Source: Rhizobium sp. BK251 (GTDB lineage Bacteria > Pseudomonadota > Alphaproteobacteria > Rhizobiales > Rhizobiaceae). Taken from it: 64,000 bases of DNA. The DNA lies in NCBI RefSeq assembly GCF_004345245.1, contig NZ_SLUQ01000008.1, positions 1-64,000 on the forward strand, written 5' to 3'. The notes beneath the pieces are model-generated. The model was not told the DNA's origin and searched no databases. It saw only the letters and a list, made by a program, of their open reading frames with translations. How positions within the stretch are numbered: the stretch's first letter is position 1; each line of letters starts with the position of its first letter. The position numbers and the translations under genes were made by a program. This document shows positions 7,661-17,771 of the stretch, piece by piece.

Positions 7661-8662
7661 ATGAATAAGTATATAATTGCAGTTTCACTTACTGCAGCCT
7701 TGCTTTGTTCGGTTTCTCCAACGTTCGCTGCTGACCATCTGGTGGTCTATTCGGCGCTCGACACCGTCGATACCGCGACGAAGGCGTTTACCGAAAAGAC
7801 CGGAATCTCGGTTGATATCGTCCGGCTTTCGACCGGTGAGCTGCTTGGCAAGGTCGCTGCCGAAGGTGACAACCCACAGTTCGACGTGCTGTGGGTCGAG
7901 GGGTCGGCTGTCATGAACCGTCTTGCCGAACAGCGCATTCTGAAGCCTGAGCCGGGTCTGGCCGACAAAGTTGACTATACCGAGCTCGGCCGGCGCCTTG
8001 TTCCGGAGACGCAGGCTTATTTCCCAATCACGGTGTCGACGACAGCGATCGCCGTGAACACGAAGAAGGTCGGCGATGCCCAGCCTCCCAAGACCTGGAC
8101 CGACCTGGAAAACTTTGCAGGTAAAGTCGCTGCCAAGGATCCGAACTTCTCCGGCCCGGCCTTTCAATGGCTAGCGGGCTACTTCGCCGACAAGGGCGTC
8201 GATGCAGGCAAGGAGGAGCTCGCGAAGATCCTCACCAATAAGGCGATCAGCGGAATACCGAGTGGCGGTGCGGTCAACAAGGCGCTCATCACCGGCGACG
8301 CTGCCTTGGCGATCCAGCAGGACACTTCGATCTATGCGCTGATCGACAAAAAGGAACCGGTCTCGGTGGTCTATCCTTCGGAAGGCGTGACCGCCATTCC
8401 TTCCAGCGCCGGCATTGCCAGGACCTCCGCTCACGAGGAGCAGGCGAGAGCCTACATCCAGTTCCTTCTGACGAAGGAAGGAGAGGCAGCAATGCTTCAG
8501 GCAGAAGGCGGCGATGGTTTCTTCGCTCCCGTGATCAATGGCGTGAAGGGCAAGGGCGCTCGCGCCGACAACACGAACACATGGCAGATCCTCGACGACA
8601 AGGTCGCCTCCGCGAACGAGGCTGACTGGAAGCAGTGGTTCCGGGATCAGTTTGTTCCCTGA
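7661..8662 (+). CDS. Periplasmic ABC substrate-binding protein (Afu/Fbp-like)
   Basis: A 333-residue exported binding protein. The signal peptide is MNKYIIAVSLTAALLCSV through PTFA, cleaved near residue 23. The mature protein starts with HLVVYSALD and contains FDVLWVEGSA and ITVSTTAIAVNTKK, the fold of iron/sugar-phosphate-type extracellular solute-binding proteins. The consecutive tyrosine pair that binds ferric iron in FbpA is not visible where expected (IQQDTSIYALIDKK), so ferric transport is doubtful. AfuA-type relatives bind hexose phosphates, which would agree with the RpiR regulator. I chose the ATG at 7661 (AGGA upstream) rather than a start 12 codons earlier, because it begins at the signal peptide. 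It is the first gene of the operon reaching 12498. Confidence 0.85.
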   Translation: MNKYIIAVSLTAALLCSVSPTFAADHLVVYSALDTVDTATKAFTEKTGISVDIVRLSTGELLGKVAAEGDNPQFDVLWVEGSAVMNRLAEQRILKPEPGLADKVDYTELGRRLVPETQAYFPITVSTTAIAVNTKKVGDAQPPKTWTDLENFAGKVAAKDPNFSGPAFQWLAGYFADKGVDAGKEELAKILTNKAISGIPSGGAVNKALITGDAALAIQQDTSIYALIDKKEPVSVVYPSEGVTAIPSSAGIARTSAHEEQARAYIQFLLTKEGEAAMLQAEGGDGFFAPVINGVKGKGARADNTNTWQILDDKVASANEADWKQWFRDQFVP

Positions 8663-8673
8663 TGTGCGGATCG

Positions 8674-8699
8674 GAGACGCGGCCAATCGGCCGCGTCTC
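8674..8699 (+). promoter_or_regulatory. Intercistronic hairpin after the binding-protein gene
   Basis: A perfect 11-bp stem, GAGACGCGGCC (8674-8684) with GGCCGCGTCTC (8689-8699) and an AATC loop, no T-run. It lies 12 bp after the binding-protein stop and before the permease start. Such hairpins commonly protect the upstream message or attenuate the downstream genes, giving excess binding protein. Similar hairpins follow the binding proteins at 14897 and 44484. Confidence 0.6.
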
Positions 8700-8725
8700 G
8701 TTCGACAGAGGCTTACGGTGTTGAA

Positions 8726-10434
8726 ATGACAGTTTCGCTTATGATCAGGAGACAGCGCTGGGGAGGCGGAGCACCCATCCTCTGGCTTTTGGCCTTCGTC
8801 CTGATCGGTCTACCCCTCCTGCTTGTCCTGGGGCAGGCGGCGTTTCCGAGGCTTTTCGATCCAGTCGCGCCGAGTTTCGAGCCGACGCTTGGCGCGCTTT
8901 CAAGACTCGTCAGTTCCCCAAGGCTGCTCAATGGCGTCGTCAACACCGTCTTGCTTGGCATCGTCGGCGCCGTCACGTCGACCGCGCTTGGGACCGTTCT
9001 CGCACTCGTGCTGACTGTGACGGACATTCGCTTGCGGAAGCTCTGGCTTGCCCTGCCGTGGCTGGTATTCGCGACGCCCAGTTACCTTAAGGGACTGGCC
9101 TGGGTTCTGCTGATGTCCCAGGGCGGCTATCTTGTCTATCTCGGCGTTCTCAGCCCGGAGCGCGCATCAGCCTTCTTCGGGCCTCCAGGCCTGCTCATGG
9201 TGATGGCCTTCGCGCTGTTCCCGGTACCGTATTTCATCGTGCGGTCCCGCCTGCAGGGCCTCGGAGGAGAATTCATCGACGCCGCGCGTATGGCGTCCGC
9301 TCGGCCTTGGCAGACAATCAGACGCATCGTCGCGCCCATGCTTCTGCCCGCCATCGGCCTCTCGCTGCTCACGACCTTCGCGGAGATCGTCGGGGATTTC
9401 GGAATGGCGAACACGATTGCCAGATCGATGAACTTCAGCCTCCTCACGTACAACATCTATGCCGCCACGGCGAGCTTTCCGGTCGATTTCGCCGCGGCAG
9501 GCGCCCAGGCGCTGCTCCTTGTCGTGCTGGTGTCAGGGTCGGTCGTTGCCGCTGCCCTTGGCGGGGCGCAGAAGGAGACTAGGTTCGTCTCGGGCAGGAA
9601 CCGCCGTCTCGTCAGGTACGGGCTTGGGAAGTGGCAGCCAATCGCGCTTGGCTGCATGATCATATTCGCGCTTGGTGCAGCGATCCTTCCTCTGCTGGCA
9701 ATCGTGGTGCGAGCATTCACAGTTTCGCTCAGCGACGCGTTGTCGCCTGACAATTTCTCGCTGGCGGCGATGCGGACGGTCTTCGACATCTCCAGCGCTG
9801 CTGGTCAGGCTCTGGTCTGGAGCTTCGTCTATGCGTTCCTGGCAGCGGTAGTCGCCGTCACGTTCGCCATCATGTTTGCCTATCGCATTTCTCTGGCGTC
9901 GCGGACGACGCGGCTGGTTTCCGCTGGTCTTGCAATGGTGACGGTCGCCATTCCGGGGATCATCCTCGCCTTCGGATACATCCTTGTCTATAACCGGCTT
10001 TTCGGGTTCCGCGACCTCGGTCTGTACGGATCGCGAACGCTGCTTGTGATCGGCTACGCTGCCGCTGCGCTGCCCTACTGTCTGATCTTTCTCTGGGCTG
10101 CACTGGACAGACTTGGTCCCTCGCTCGGCGAGGCGGCGCGACTTTCGGGCGCCGGGCCGATGCAGCATCTGCGGCGTGTCGTGATGCCGCTCACGCGCAG
10201 GGCGATCGTTGTCGCGTTCGGAGTGACAATGGTGCGGTCGGTTTTCGAGCTGCCGATGTCACAGTTCCTGATGCCTCGATCGGGACCCGCGCTTCCGGCC
10301 CTTATCGTCAACGACTTCACGCAGGATCGCGACGCCGTCGCTTGTGCCATGGCCCTGGTGGCCCTGGTGGTGGTAGGCGTTGTGGCGGGCATCGCTCTCC
10401 TATTCCGCAAATGCAAGCTTATGGAGACCGCATC

Positions 10435-10438
<4 letters not shown>
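8726..10438 (+). CDS. ABC transporter permease, fused two-domain (FbpB/ThiP type)
   Basis: A 570-residue inner-membrane protein with about 12 helices, made of two permease halves in one chain. Each half has the EAA loop that contacts the ATPase: EFIDAARMASARPWQTIRR in the first and LGEAARLSGAGPMQHLRR in the second. Fused permeases of this length are typical of ferric, thiamine and phosphonate-type importers. The ribosome site before the ATG is weak, and the hairpin upstream may modulate expression. The stop overlaps the ATPase start by four bases (GTGA), indicating translational coupling. Confidence 0.9.
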
Positions 10439-11481
<1,043 letters not shown>

Positions 11482-11524
11482 AACCCTCCAAGAAACCAAA
11501 GGCAATGAACAGCGGACCAACATC

Positions 11525-12280
11525 ATGACAACAATAACAAGCATCACATCAACTGTGACGGCCGCCTTTCTCGGCTCCTTCGTCGAGGTCGTCGAGGCAT
11601 TCACGATCATTCTCGCCGTCGGCGTGACGCAGAGCTGGCGTCCCGCATTCATCGGCACGGGGCTGGCCCTTGCGGTTCTGGCCGTCCTCGTCCTGCTATT
11701 CGGCCCGCTTCTCGGCCTCATCCCTATCGAGATCATGCAGTTCGTGATCGGGACGCTCCTGATTCTCTTCGGCCTTCGCTGGCTGAGAAAGGCGATCCTT
11801 CGCGCCTCAGGCTTCATCGCCCTGCATGACGAGGAGAAGGCCTTCGCCGACGAAACCAACAGTCTTCGCCGCAACGCGGCTGACCGTCGCGCGAACTTTC
11901 TCGCAGGTACCGCCGCCTTCAAGGCCGTCTTGCTGGAGGGCGTCGAGGTGGTCTTCATCGTCATCGCCACCGGGGCCGGACATGGAATGCTGGGCTACGC
12001 CAGCCTCGGAGCCCTGGCGGCCTGCGTCCTGGTTCTCATTGTCGGGATGCTTGTCCACAAGCCCTTGTCGACGGTGCCGGAAAACAGGCTGAAGTTCGTC
12101 GTTGGCCTGATGCTCAGCGCCTTCGGTGTCTTCTGGGTCGGGGAGGGTATCGGCGCGGAATGGCCGGGCGCCGATCTGTCCCTGCTTCCGATCTTCGGCA
12201 TTCTCGCGGCGTTCTCTTTCCTCGCGGTCAAGATGCTTCGCCAATACTACAATTCCCACATGGAGCCCGTGGCCCGATGA
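11525..12280 (+). CDS. Integral membrane protein with two ExxE motifs (COG4280/FTR1-like)
   Basis: A 251-residue protein with about seven membrane helices. Two helices carry similar acidic motifs: FVEVVEAF (E21, E24) and LLEGVEVVF (E138, E141). This repeated ExxE-in-helix pattern recalls the metal-binding motifs of FTR1-type iron permeases and other transporters built from duplicated three-helix units, but overall similarity to FTR1 is not obvious. The uncharacterised COG4280 family is the closest I can suggest. The ATG at 11525 is chosen because the 46 upstream residues in frame are antisense-like and overlap the ATPase. It overlaps the next gene by ATGA. Its place in an RpiR-controlled ABC operon suggests an export, metal or co-transport role; this is inference. 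Confidence 0.7.
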   Translation: MTTITSITSTVTAAFLGSFVEVVEAFTIILAVGVTQSWRPAFIGTGLALAVLAVLVLLFGPLLGLIPIEIMQFVIGTLLILFGLRWLRKAILRASGFIALHDEEKAFADETNSLRRNAADRRANFLAGTAAFKAVLLEGVEVVFIVIATGAGHGMLGYASLGALAACVLVLIVGMLVHKPLSTVPENRLKFVVGLMLSAFGVFWVGEGIGAEWPGADLSLLPIFGILAAFSFLAVKMLRQYYNSHMEPVAR

Positions 12281-12498
12281 ACATCATAAGAATCGCATTC
12301 AACGAACTGGTCGGAATGTTCATCGACGACGGAGCGCTCGCGCTTCTGTCGCTGATCCTTGTCCTTGCCGTTGGCTATGCGGCAAGGATCGGCCTGGTCG
12401 GTGGGACTGTCGCGGCCGTCGTCGTGTTCGCCGGCTGCCTTGCCATATTGGGCGAGAGCCTTGCCAGGGCCGCACGGCGCAAATTCTCGGTGCGGTGA
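12277..12498 (+). CDS. Small membrane protein, 73 residues
   Basis: It starts within the stop of the ExxE membrane protein (ATGA), so it is translationally coupled to it. The product has two hydrophobic segments (about 20-37 and 41-58) separated by a short loop with Arg and Gly, and a basic tail (RAARRKFSVR). No family is recognised. The tight coupling suggests an accessory subunit of the preceding membrane protein or of the transporter. Confidence 0.65.
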   Translation: MNIIRIAFNELVGMFIDDGALALLSLILVLAVGYAARIGLVGGTVAAVVVFAGCLAILGESLARAARRKFSVR

Positions 12499-12502
12499 CC
12501 CC

Positions 12503-12555
12503 CGGATAGCTCCTTCTTAGCCTGCCAGAGCAACGGAGTTGTGAGGGGCTATCCG
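12503..12555. terminator. Possible bidirectional terminator between convergent genes
   Basis: CGGATAGCTCC (12503-12513) pairs with GGGGCTATCCG (12545-12555) with one G-U, around a long loop, followed on the plus strand by ACTTT. It sits between two convergent genes. The long loop and short T-run make it uncertain. Confidence 0.35.
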
Positions 12556-12598
12556 ACTTTGAGCCAGTGGGAGCATGTGAGTTCCCCTGGCACCTGCA

Positions 12599-13531
12599 TC
12601 AGGCGGCGGCGCGCCGTTGGGTTTGCGCGGCGGCTGCGAGTGCCTTCGTTGCTTGGACACACTCGACCGCGGCATACCAATAGCGCTTGTTCAGCTCGAT
12701 GTTGAAGACGACGCCTTCGGGGAAGACGCATTGCTCCATGAGCGACTGCCACGGAATGTCGCCCCAGCCGACCGGCAGGTGGAGGTCGCCGTGGCCGTAG
12801 GCAAGGCGTTCGCCCTCCGTGTACATCCAGATATCGTCCTGTCTGCCGAAGCTGTCGTGGATGTGGAGGTGCCTGGCGTAGGGAGCCAGCGTCGAGACCT
12901 CTGCAACGAAGGCCTCCCGGTCTCCGTCGAAATCCAGCTTGAGGTAGGAGTGGCTGAAGTCCAGCGTCGCCATGACGTGGTCGTGTGCGATGGCGGCAAG
13001 CTCCCTGGCGAGACGCCTGGGAGACGAGGCGTAGCCATTCCCGTCGAAATCGGCAAACAGCGTTTCGACGCAGAGGATAAGGTCATGCTGTCGCGCCAGA
13101 TCGCCGGCTCGCGAGAGCGCTTCGCGCTGCCTCTCATAGGCAGCTTCGGTTCCCGCCGCCTGTTGCCGTTGCGTCAGGCCGGAATGCATCACGTAGTGCT
13201 TGGCGCCGATTTCCGCGGCCACCTCCAGCGAGGCTTTCAGGACATCGAAATGGCGAGGCAGCCGCCAAGCTTCATCCATGAAATTGATGGCAAGGGGTCC
13301 GTGAACTGAGTACGTCACGCCGCGACCGCGGATGGCGCGCAGCAGTGCATCGAGTTGCGGCCTGCGGACCTTTCCGCCCACGACCAGATCGAGATCGAAT
13401 GTGGGGATCTCTATCGAGTCTACGCCCAGCGCCTCGATCATGTCGAGTTCCGCACCAAAGTCGGAGAGATCATCTGCCCTTTTGTGGGCGGAAATACCGA
13501 TGCCCTTGACGCCGCTGGCGACCATTTCCAC
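12599..13531 (-). CDS. Sugar phosphate isomerase/epimerase-like TIM-barrel protein
   Basis: A 310-residue cytoplasmic protein of the xylose isomerase-like/AP endonuclease 2 TIM-barrel superfamily. Strand motifs run in order: GIGISAHKRADD, SIEIPTFDLDL, TYSVHGPLAINF, HYVMHSGLT, LCVETLFADFDG, ATLDFSHSYL, HLHIHDSFGR and VVFNIELNKRYW. The Glu, Asp, His and Glu residues at strand ends match the divalent-metal site of the family. Convergent with the RpiR-ABC operon, so a shared substrate (a phosphorylated sugar or polyol) is plausible but not proven. An internal Met at residue 3 is an alternative start. Confidence 0.8.
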   Translation of the reverse strand: MEMVASGVKGIGISAHKRADDLSDFGAELDMIEALGVDSIEIPTFDLDLVVGGKVRRPQLDALLRAIRGRGVTYSVHGPLAINFMDEAWRLPRHFDVLKASLEVAAEIGAKHYVMHSGLTQRQQAAGTEAAYERQREALSRAGDLARQHDLILCVETLFADFDGNGYASSPRRLARELAAIAHDHVMATLDFSHSYLKLDFDGDREAFVAEVSTLAPYARHLHIHDSFGRQDDIWMYTEGERLAYGHGDLHLPVGWGDIPWQSLMEQCVFPEGVVFNIELNKRYWYAAVECVQATKALAAAAQTQRRAAA

Positions 13532-13769
13532 AGAACCTTTTCATCAGGAGAGAACCGCCGGTAGGCGGCTGGGACGAAGGCGCCTGCGCTAGTCGAGTTG
13601 CATGTCGGGATGGCGACAAGTGCATGACAATTATATGAAATTTCCTTTTCCGGGCTTTATCTCCTGTTCTTCGGCCTGCGGTCGAAAGTGGTCGCATGGT
13701 TGTCATACACCGCCCCTATGAGCGAGTTCATCGGGGGGCCGATAGCGGCCGCCGCAGGGGAGTTTTCCA

Positions 13770-14897
13770 ATGACACATGTTAACCGTCGTATTCTGCTGA
13801 AGGGTGCTGCCGCAACAGCAGGCTTCGCGCTTGCCGCTCCGTTCGTATCGCGCACCGGCTTTGCCGCCGGCTCGTCGGGCACCGTGAACATCTTCGCATG
13901 GGCCGGCTATATTTCAGACGACATGCTCGCAGCCTTCGAAAAGGACACGGGCATCAAGCCGGTCTATACGCCCTATGGCACCAACGACGAGCTCCTGAAC
14001 CAGATGCGCTCCAGCAACGGCACGGGCTATGATGTGATCTGGCCGGCCGTCGACCGCGTTCCCAACTATGTCGAATTCAACCTCATTCAGCCGATCGACG
14101 AGAGCAAGGTTCTCTGGGACCGCGCGCTTTCGAGCGCCGTGAAGGGCTCGGAAACCCTTGGCGCGGTGGTCGGCGGCAAGCGCTACCAGGTTCCGACCGA
14201 CTGGGGCACCGAAGCGATAAGCTTCGACAAGAACACCTCGCCGCTGGAATACGGCACGGCCTCCTACGGCGATATCTGGAAGCCCGAGATGGCCGGCGAG
14301 GCCACCGTTCGCGGCCATTCGGGCCTCGTCGGCCTCGGCCTCTGGATGGAAGCGCAGGGCAAGCTGCCGAAGCCGATGCGCGACAGCTTCAAGGATGAAG
14401 CCACGATGCGCGCCAACTACGATGCCATCATCGTCGAAGCCATCGCCCGCAAGGGCAACATCGCCCAGTTCTGGTCGAACGAGAACGAGGCGCAGGGCGC
14501 CTTCCGCGCCAATGGCGTGACGATCGGCCAGACGTGGGACTCCTCTGCCGCCGGCCTCGCAAAGGAAGGCCTGCCGATCGGCTTCGTCGCGCCGAAGGAA
14601 GGCGCGCTCACCTGGATGGAAGGTGTTTCCATCCCGGTCGGCGCTGCCAATGTCGAACAGGCCTACGCCTTCTTGAACTGGGTGCTGACCCCGGAAGCAG
14701 GTGCCCTTTACGCCAACCACACGTCGATCAACACGACGGCGGTCGGCGCCGAAAAGCTCCTTTCGGAATCCTCGCAGGCTTTCTTCAAGGCCGCCTATCC
14801 TGGCGACGCCCTCGAGAAGCTGTGGTGGTGGCCGGTGCAGGAGAACTGGTTCGTCGCGCTGCGCAACGAGTACCAGGACAAGTTCCTGTCGGCTTGA
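13770..14897 (+). CDS. Spermidine/putrescine-type ABC binding protein, Tat leader
   Basis: A 375-residue periplasmic binding protein of the PotD/PotF type. The leader NRRILLKGAAATAGFALA, with the twin-arginine motif and a hydrophobic core, indicates Tat export with cleavage near TGFAAG. The mature part has VNIFAWAGYISDDML, the classic start of polyamine-binding proteins, then YDVIWPAVDRVPNYVE and YQVPTDWGTEAISFD. A ribosome site (GGGGAG) precedes the ATG. It leads a four-gene operon ending at 17749. The likely ligand is a polyamine or related amine; exact specificity is not readable. Confidence 0.88.
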   Translation: MTHVNRRILLKGAAATAGFALAAPFVSRTGFAAGSSGTVNIFAWAGYISDDMLAAFEKDTGIKPVYTPYGTNDELLNQMRSSNGTGYDVIWPAVDRVPNYVEFNLIQPIDESKVLWDRALSSAVKGSETLGAVVGGKRYQVPTDWGTEAISFDKNTSPLEYGTASYGDIWKPEMAGEATVRGHSGLVGLGLWMEAQGKLPKPMRDSFKDEATMRANYDAIIVEAIARKGNIAQFWSNENEAQGAFRANGVTIGQTWDSSAAGLAKEGLPIGFVAPKEGALTWMEGVSIPVGAANVEQAYAFLNWVLTPEAGALYANHTSINTTAVGAEKLLSESSQAFFKAAYPGDALEKLWWWPVQENWFVALRNEYQDKFLSA

Positions 14898-14919
14898 TCG
14901 GCTCGCACGTCATCAAAAG

Positions 14920-14941
14920 CGGCGGGGCGATGACCCCGCCG
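14920..14941 (+). promoter_or_regulatory. Intercistronic hairpin after the polyamine-binding gene
   Basis: CGGCGGGG (14920-14927) pairs perfectly with CCCCGCCG (14934-14941), loop CGATGA. It is between the binding-protein stop and the ATPase start. An upstream in-frame ATG (14930) lies inside the loop, which argues for the ATPase start at 14966. Confidence 0.5.
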
Positions 14942-14965
14942 TTGCGTTTCAAGGATCGTGCAGTC

Positions 14966-16036
14966 ATGTCCCGCTCCGTCGAACTGATCGACATCGAAAT
15001 GACCTTCGGCTTCACCCGCGCGGTCGAGAAGCTCTCCGTGGCCGTGGAAAGCGGAGAGTTCTTCTCCATTCTCGGGCCCTCGGGATGCGGCAAGACGACG
15101 ATCCTGCGGCTGATCGCCGGCTTCATGCAGCCGACCGCGGGACGTATCCTGATCGGCGGCCGCGACATGGTCGGTATTGGCGCCAACCAACGGCCGACAT
15201 CGATGATCTTCCAGTCGCTTGCCCTGTTTCCGCTGATGCCGGTGTGGGAAAACATCGCTTTCGGCCTGGAGGTGCGCGGTGTCCGAAAAGCGGAGCGGCG
15301 TCGGCGCGCCGAGGAACTTCTCGAATTGATCGCGCTTCCGGGTTACGCCGACCGCATGGTCCACGAACTCTCCGGCGGGCAGAAGCAGCGTGTCGCCATC
15401 GCGCGAGCGCTTGCCGTCGAGCCACAGGTCCTGCTTCTCGACGAACCGCTTTCGGCGCTCGACCTGAAACTACGCCAGCACATGCGCTCCGAACTGCGAT
15501 CGCTGCAAAAGCGCACCGGCGTTACCTTCATCTATATCACGCATGACCAGTCGGAAGCACTCGCCATGTCCGATCGTGTCGCGGTCATGAGCGCCGGGGT
15601 CCTGCAGCAGGTGGCGACGCCACGAGAACTCTATGCCAATCCGAGCACGCCCTTCGTCGCGAAATTCGTCGGCGAGACCAATGAATTTTCCGGCAGGGTC
15701 GAGCGGATCGACGATGGGCTGGCCGCGGTCAGGACGGAACACGGCGTCTTTCTGGGGCGGGGCGCAACAGGTCTGAAGGCGGGGGACGCCGCGATGATCT
15801 ATATCCGGCCCGAGGCGATATCGCTCGGCGTAGAGGCGAGCGGCAACGGGCTAGATGCGCTTGCCGAACAACTGGAATTCGAGGGTGCGACGGCGATGCT
15901 GCATGCCCGGACGGGCGGCGGGCAGCGGGTGATCGCGGCCCTGCCGCACCACCGCCTCACCGAGGCGCCGGCCGCCGGAACAAGCGTGCGGCTCACCTTC
16001 GAGCCCACGCAGGCGCTGGTCCTGGCCGATGCGTAG
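14966..16036 (+). CDS. Polyamine-type ABC ATP-binding protein
   Basis: A 356-residue PotA-like ATPase. Motifs: Walker A GPSGCGKTT, Q-loop MIFQSLALFPLMPVWENI, signature LSGGQKQRVAIARAL, Walker B VLLLDEPLSALDLK, switch ITHDQSEAL, then a TOBE domain from about residue 280. I chose the ATG at 14966 with AAGGA about ten bases upstream; the open frame extends far into the binding-protein gene antisense-free but without family resemblance. It overlaps the first permease by eight bases. Confidence 0.9.
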   Translation: MSRSVELIDIEMTFGFTRAVEKLSVAVESGEFFSILGPSGCGKTTILRLIAGFMQPTAGRILIGGRDMVGIGANQRPTSMIFQSLALFPLMPVWENIAFGLEVRGVRKAERRRRAEELLELIALPGYADRMVHELSGGQKQRVAIARALAVEPQVLLLDEPLSALDLKLRQHMRSELRSLQKRTGVTFIYITHDQSEALAMSDRVAVMSAGVLQQVATPRELYANPSTPFVAKFVGETNEFSGRVERIDDGLAAVRTEHGVFLGRGATGLKAGDAAMIYIRPEAISLGVEASGNGLDALAEQLEFEGATAMLHARTGGGQRVIAALPHHRLTEAPAAGTSVRLTFEPTQALVLADA

Positions 16037-16910
16037 TCTCCTCCAGAGGTTTGGTCCCGGCCTCGGCAGTCTCATCATCCTCTGCATCTTCGTGTGGCTC
16101 GTGGGCATGGTGCTCGCACCGAACCTGATGATGCTCGATTTTTCGCTCCGTCCGAACCTGACGCCGGCGCAGATCGGCGGCCCCGACGATCAATACACAC
16201 TGACGAATTTTGGCGCGCTCTTCGCCGACCCGGTGCACCGGGCGATCTTCTTCAAGACGATCTGGGCGAGTGCGCTCGTCATGTTGACGACGCTCGTCGT
16301 CACCTATCCCATGGCGTTCTGGCTCGCCAAGTTGGCGACGCCCCGTGCCGTCGCCTGGGTCACATTGGCGCTGATCATTCCGTTCTGGATCAACGAGGTG
16401 CTGCGGACGCTCGCCTGGTATATCCTGCTTGCCTTCAGCGGGCCGCTCAATGCGGTCCTCGTCGGGCTCGGCATTCTCGATGCGCCTATGCGCTGGTTCG
16501 GGGATATCGGCGTTCTGGCGGGCATGGTCTATGCTTACACCCTGTTCATGCTGTTTCCGGTCTACAATTCCATTTCGACGCTGGATTCGGTGCAGATCGA
16601 AGCGGCGCGCAATCTTGGCGCCTCGACGATGCAGATCCATCGCCGGATTGTCATTCCCCACGCCAAGGCCGGCATCGCGACCGGTTGCGTTTTCACCTTC
16701 ATGCTGGCGGCCGGAAGCTACGTCGCGCCAGCTCTCCTCGGCGCTCCGGGAAGCCGCTGGTTCACCGAGATCATCTACAACTGGTTCTTCGAGGGCGGAA
16801 ACTGGAACCGGGGCGCCGCCTACGCCCTGGTGCTGCTGGCCCTGTGTATGGCGGTCGTGATGGCCGCTCTCCGGATTTTCAAGGTCAACCTTGCGGATGT
16901 AGCGAAATGA
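16029..16910 (+). CDS. Polyamine-type ABC permease 1 (PotB-like)
   Basis: A 293-residue inner-membrane protein with six helices. The EAA loop is EAARNLGASTMQIHRRIVIP. A large periplasmic loop after helix 1 (TPAQIGGPDDQYTLTNFGAL) is typical of PotB relatives. Starts eight bases before the ATPase stop and overlaps the next permease by ATGA, so the operon is translationally coupled throughout. Confidence 0.9.
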   Translation: MRSLLQRFGPGLGSLIILCIFVWLVGMVLAPNLMMLDFSLRPNLTPAQIGGPDDQYTLTNFGALFADPVHRAIFFKTIWASALVMLTTLVVTYPMAFWLAKLATPRAVAWVTLALIIPFWINEVLRTLAWYILLAFSGPLNAVLVGLGILDAPMRWFGDIGVLAGMVYAYTLFMLFPVYNSISTLDSVQIEAARNLGASTMQIHRRIVIPHAKAGIATGCVFTFMLAAGSYVAPALLGAPGSRWFTEIIYNWFFEGGNWNRGAAYALVLLALCMAVVMAALRIFKVNLADVAK

Positions 16911-17749
16911 CCATGACCCTCGAAGGTGCCGCGAAGGCGTCGCGAAGCGATACGGTGCTCGCGACTGTGCTGGCAGCCCTGCCACGCTTTATCTTCGCCA
17001 TCTATATGGCGCTCTTCTTCATCTACATGTTCCTGCCGCTCGCGGTCATGGCGATCGCCACGTTCAATGCGAGCAAGTTCCCCACGGTCACGCCCTGGCT
17101 CGGCACGACGCTCGATTGGTTTGCCGCCCTGTGGGCGGATCAGGCGATGTGGAAGGCGCTTCGGCTGTCGATCTTCATCGGTCTTGGTGTCATCGCTATT
17201 TCGTTGCCGATCGGGACGGCTGCGGCGCTGTTCCTGAACAGCCTTCAGGACCGTTCCCGCAGCTTCTTCTATGCGCTGATGGTGTCACCGCTACTGACGC
17301 CGGGCGTCGCCATCGGCATCGCCACGCTTGTTCTGTGGCGGCAGGCGGGCGTTGGCGGCGGCACGCTCTTGATCGTGCTGGCGCAGTCGAGCTTCATCAC
17401 CGCCTATGTCATGCTGATGATTGCGGCCCGGCTGCAAAGATTCGACCGGACGCTGGAGGATGCCGCAATAGGCCTCGGCGCCTCGCGCTTCATGGTGTTT
17501 CGCCGCATCCTGCTTCCCTATCTCAAGCCTTCGCTTCTGGCAGCGACCTTCATCGCCTTCCTGCAGTCCTTCGAGAACTACAACACGACGCTGTTCGTGC
17601 GCGGGACGGAAACGCCGCTGACGATCTACATCGCGACGAAGGTTCGCACCGGCCTGACGCCAGCCGTCAATGCGCTCGGCCTTGTTCTGATCGTGCTGAC
17701 GATCATCGCGGCCGTTGCCTTCGAGCTCAGCCGTCGGTCACGTCGCTAG
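16907..17749 (+). CDS. Polyamine-type ABC permease 2 (PotC-like)
   Basis: A 280-residue inner-membrane protein with six helices and the EAA loop EDAAIGLGASRFMVFRRILLP. The ATG at 16907 is part of ATGA with the stop of permease 1; a second Met two codons on is possible. The longer open frame upstream lies inside permease 1. The gene ends 22 bp before the end of the convergent reverse transcriptase gene, with no terminator between them. Confidence 0.9.
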   Translation: MTMTLEGAAKASRSDTVLATVLAALPRFIFAIYMALFFIYMFLPLAVMAIATFNASKFPTVTPWLGTTLDWFAALWADQAMWKALRLSIFIGLGVIAISLPIGTAAALFLNSLQDRSRSFFYALMVSPLLTPGVAIGIATLVLWRQAGVGGGTLLIVLAQSSFITAYVMLMIAARLQRFDRTLEDAAIGLGASRFMVFRRILLPYLKPSLLAATFIAFLQSFENYNTTLFVRGTETPLTIYIATKVRTGLTPAVNALGLVLIVLTIIAAVAFELSRRSRR

Positions 17750-17771
17750 AGCGACCGTCTTCACGTCCTGG

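Noticed and set aside
14534..14965. Longer ATPase frame starting inside the binding-protein gene
   Set aside because: The first 140 or so codons overlap a clear gene and show no ATPase similarity; the ATG at 14966 fits the domain start and the upstream hairpin.
17750..17771. Retron msr-msd or non-coding RNA next to the RT
   Set aside because: Only 22 bp lie downstream of the RT and the TIR-STAND gene lies directly upstream, so there is no room beside the RT. A distant RNA cannot be excluded and is listed as a finding.
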